This document shows, piece by piece, positions 12,286 through 12,561 of a DNA stretch of 12,561 nucleotides (within the stretch, counting starts at the first letter, position 1; the number at the start of each line of letters is the position of its first letter). Source of the DNA: Candidatus Bipolaricaulota bacterium (GTDB lineage: Bacteria; Bipolaricaulota; Bipolaricaulia; Bipolaricaulales; Bipolaricaulaceae); NCBI GenBank assembly GCA_021129895.1, contig JAJOKL010000015.1, positions 1 to 12,561 of the forward strand. The letters run 5' to 3'. The notes under the pieces are model-generated. The model worked only from the letters and a program-made list of their open reading frames with translations. It searched no databases and had not been told where the DNA came from. The position numbers and the translations under genes are program-made.

Positions 12286-12561
12286 TGCCCATCCGGTTCA
12301 TGCAGGAGCAGGCGGTGAAGGTCCTTGAGGCGATCCGCCAGTACACCCTCCTTTCCGATCCCCCGCCCCACATCTCGGTGGGCCTTTCCAATATCTGTTC
12401 CCAGACCAAGGAGAGGTCGCTGATCGCCCGCACGTTCTTGGTGATGGCCATGGCGGCGGGGCTGGACGCGGCCATCTGTAACGTACTGGATGAGGAGCTT
12501 TTGGATGCGGCGGCCACCGCGGAGCTGATTCTGAACCGGGAGATCTACTCAGACGGCTACC
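12255..12561 (+). CDS. acsE: Methyltransferase AcsE, 3' fragment, cut by the window edge
   Basis: This continues AcsE: PERIFLDPVLMPIRF (LDP carries the equivalent of Asp160), then HISVGLSNICSQTKERSL (the Asn of GLSN matches Asn199, which takes part in methyl activation), then RTFLVMAMAAGLDAAICNVLDEELL and AELILNREIYSDGY. One added C joins it to the front part as AGIP-PERIFLDP. The Moorella protein has 262 residues; 255 are visible here, so only about ten are missing past the right edge. No independent start is implied by the coordinates, which mark where the correct frame resumes. Confidence 0.94.

Overview
This is a strongly GC-rich bacterial window. Its right half is the carbonyl-branch gene cluster of the Wood-Ljungdahl (reductive acetyl-CoA) pathway, so the source is an anaerobe that makes or cleaves acetyl-CoA, probably an acetogen-like autotroph. 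AcsB is of the bacterial type: about 738 residues with the full N-terminal CODH-binding part. The archaeal-looking Hel308 helicase and the STAND-like ATPase would suit a thermophilic lineage such as Bipolaricaulota/Acetothermia, but that placement is my inference and cannot be proven from this sequence.

Layout. Bases 1-567 hold the tail of a YHS-type metal-binding protein overlapping a DUF302 protein, closed by a strong terminator. On the minus strand follow a Hel308-type helicase (673-2826) and a P-loop ATPase with a C-terminal winged helix (2979-4121). The ATPase gene is bracketed at both ends by a 36-bp direct repeat (30/36 identical) built from palindromic GTTACGC units. About 390 bases without a recognisable gene come next. 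Then there is a minus-strand 87-residue protein that is only the N-terminal coiled coil of a Gre factor, with its own promoter and terminator. A divergent intergenic region with palindromes leads into the plus-strand operon acsB - acsC - acsV - cooC - acsD - acsE, which runs off the right edge about ten codons before the expected end of acsE.

How the genes work together. AcsE moves a methyl group from methyl-tetrahydrofolate to the cobalamin of the corrinoid iron-sulfur protein (AcsC + AcsD). AcsB joins that methyl with CO and CoA at its Ni-Ni-[4Fe-4S] A-cluster. AcsV reactivates the corrinoid protein when its cobalt is oxidised. CooC is the ATPase that matures the nickel centres. The CODH subunit that supplies CO (acsA) is not in the window. 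Most junctions downstream of acsB overlap by 1-16 bases, so the set is probably translated as one operon.

The main oddity is the state of acsC, acsV, acsD and acsE. Each is split once, always by a -1 shift inside a run of 5-7 G or C, and each is repaired by adding one base to the run. In addition AcsC lacks the N-terminal segment carrying three of its four [4Fe-4S] cysteines. AcsV lacks roughly 125 internal residues and has Ser in place of its first [2Fe-2S] cysteine. The uniform homopolymer pattern points first to base-calling errors. The two internal losses are harder to explain that way and are the points most worth checking.
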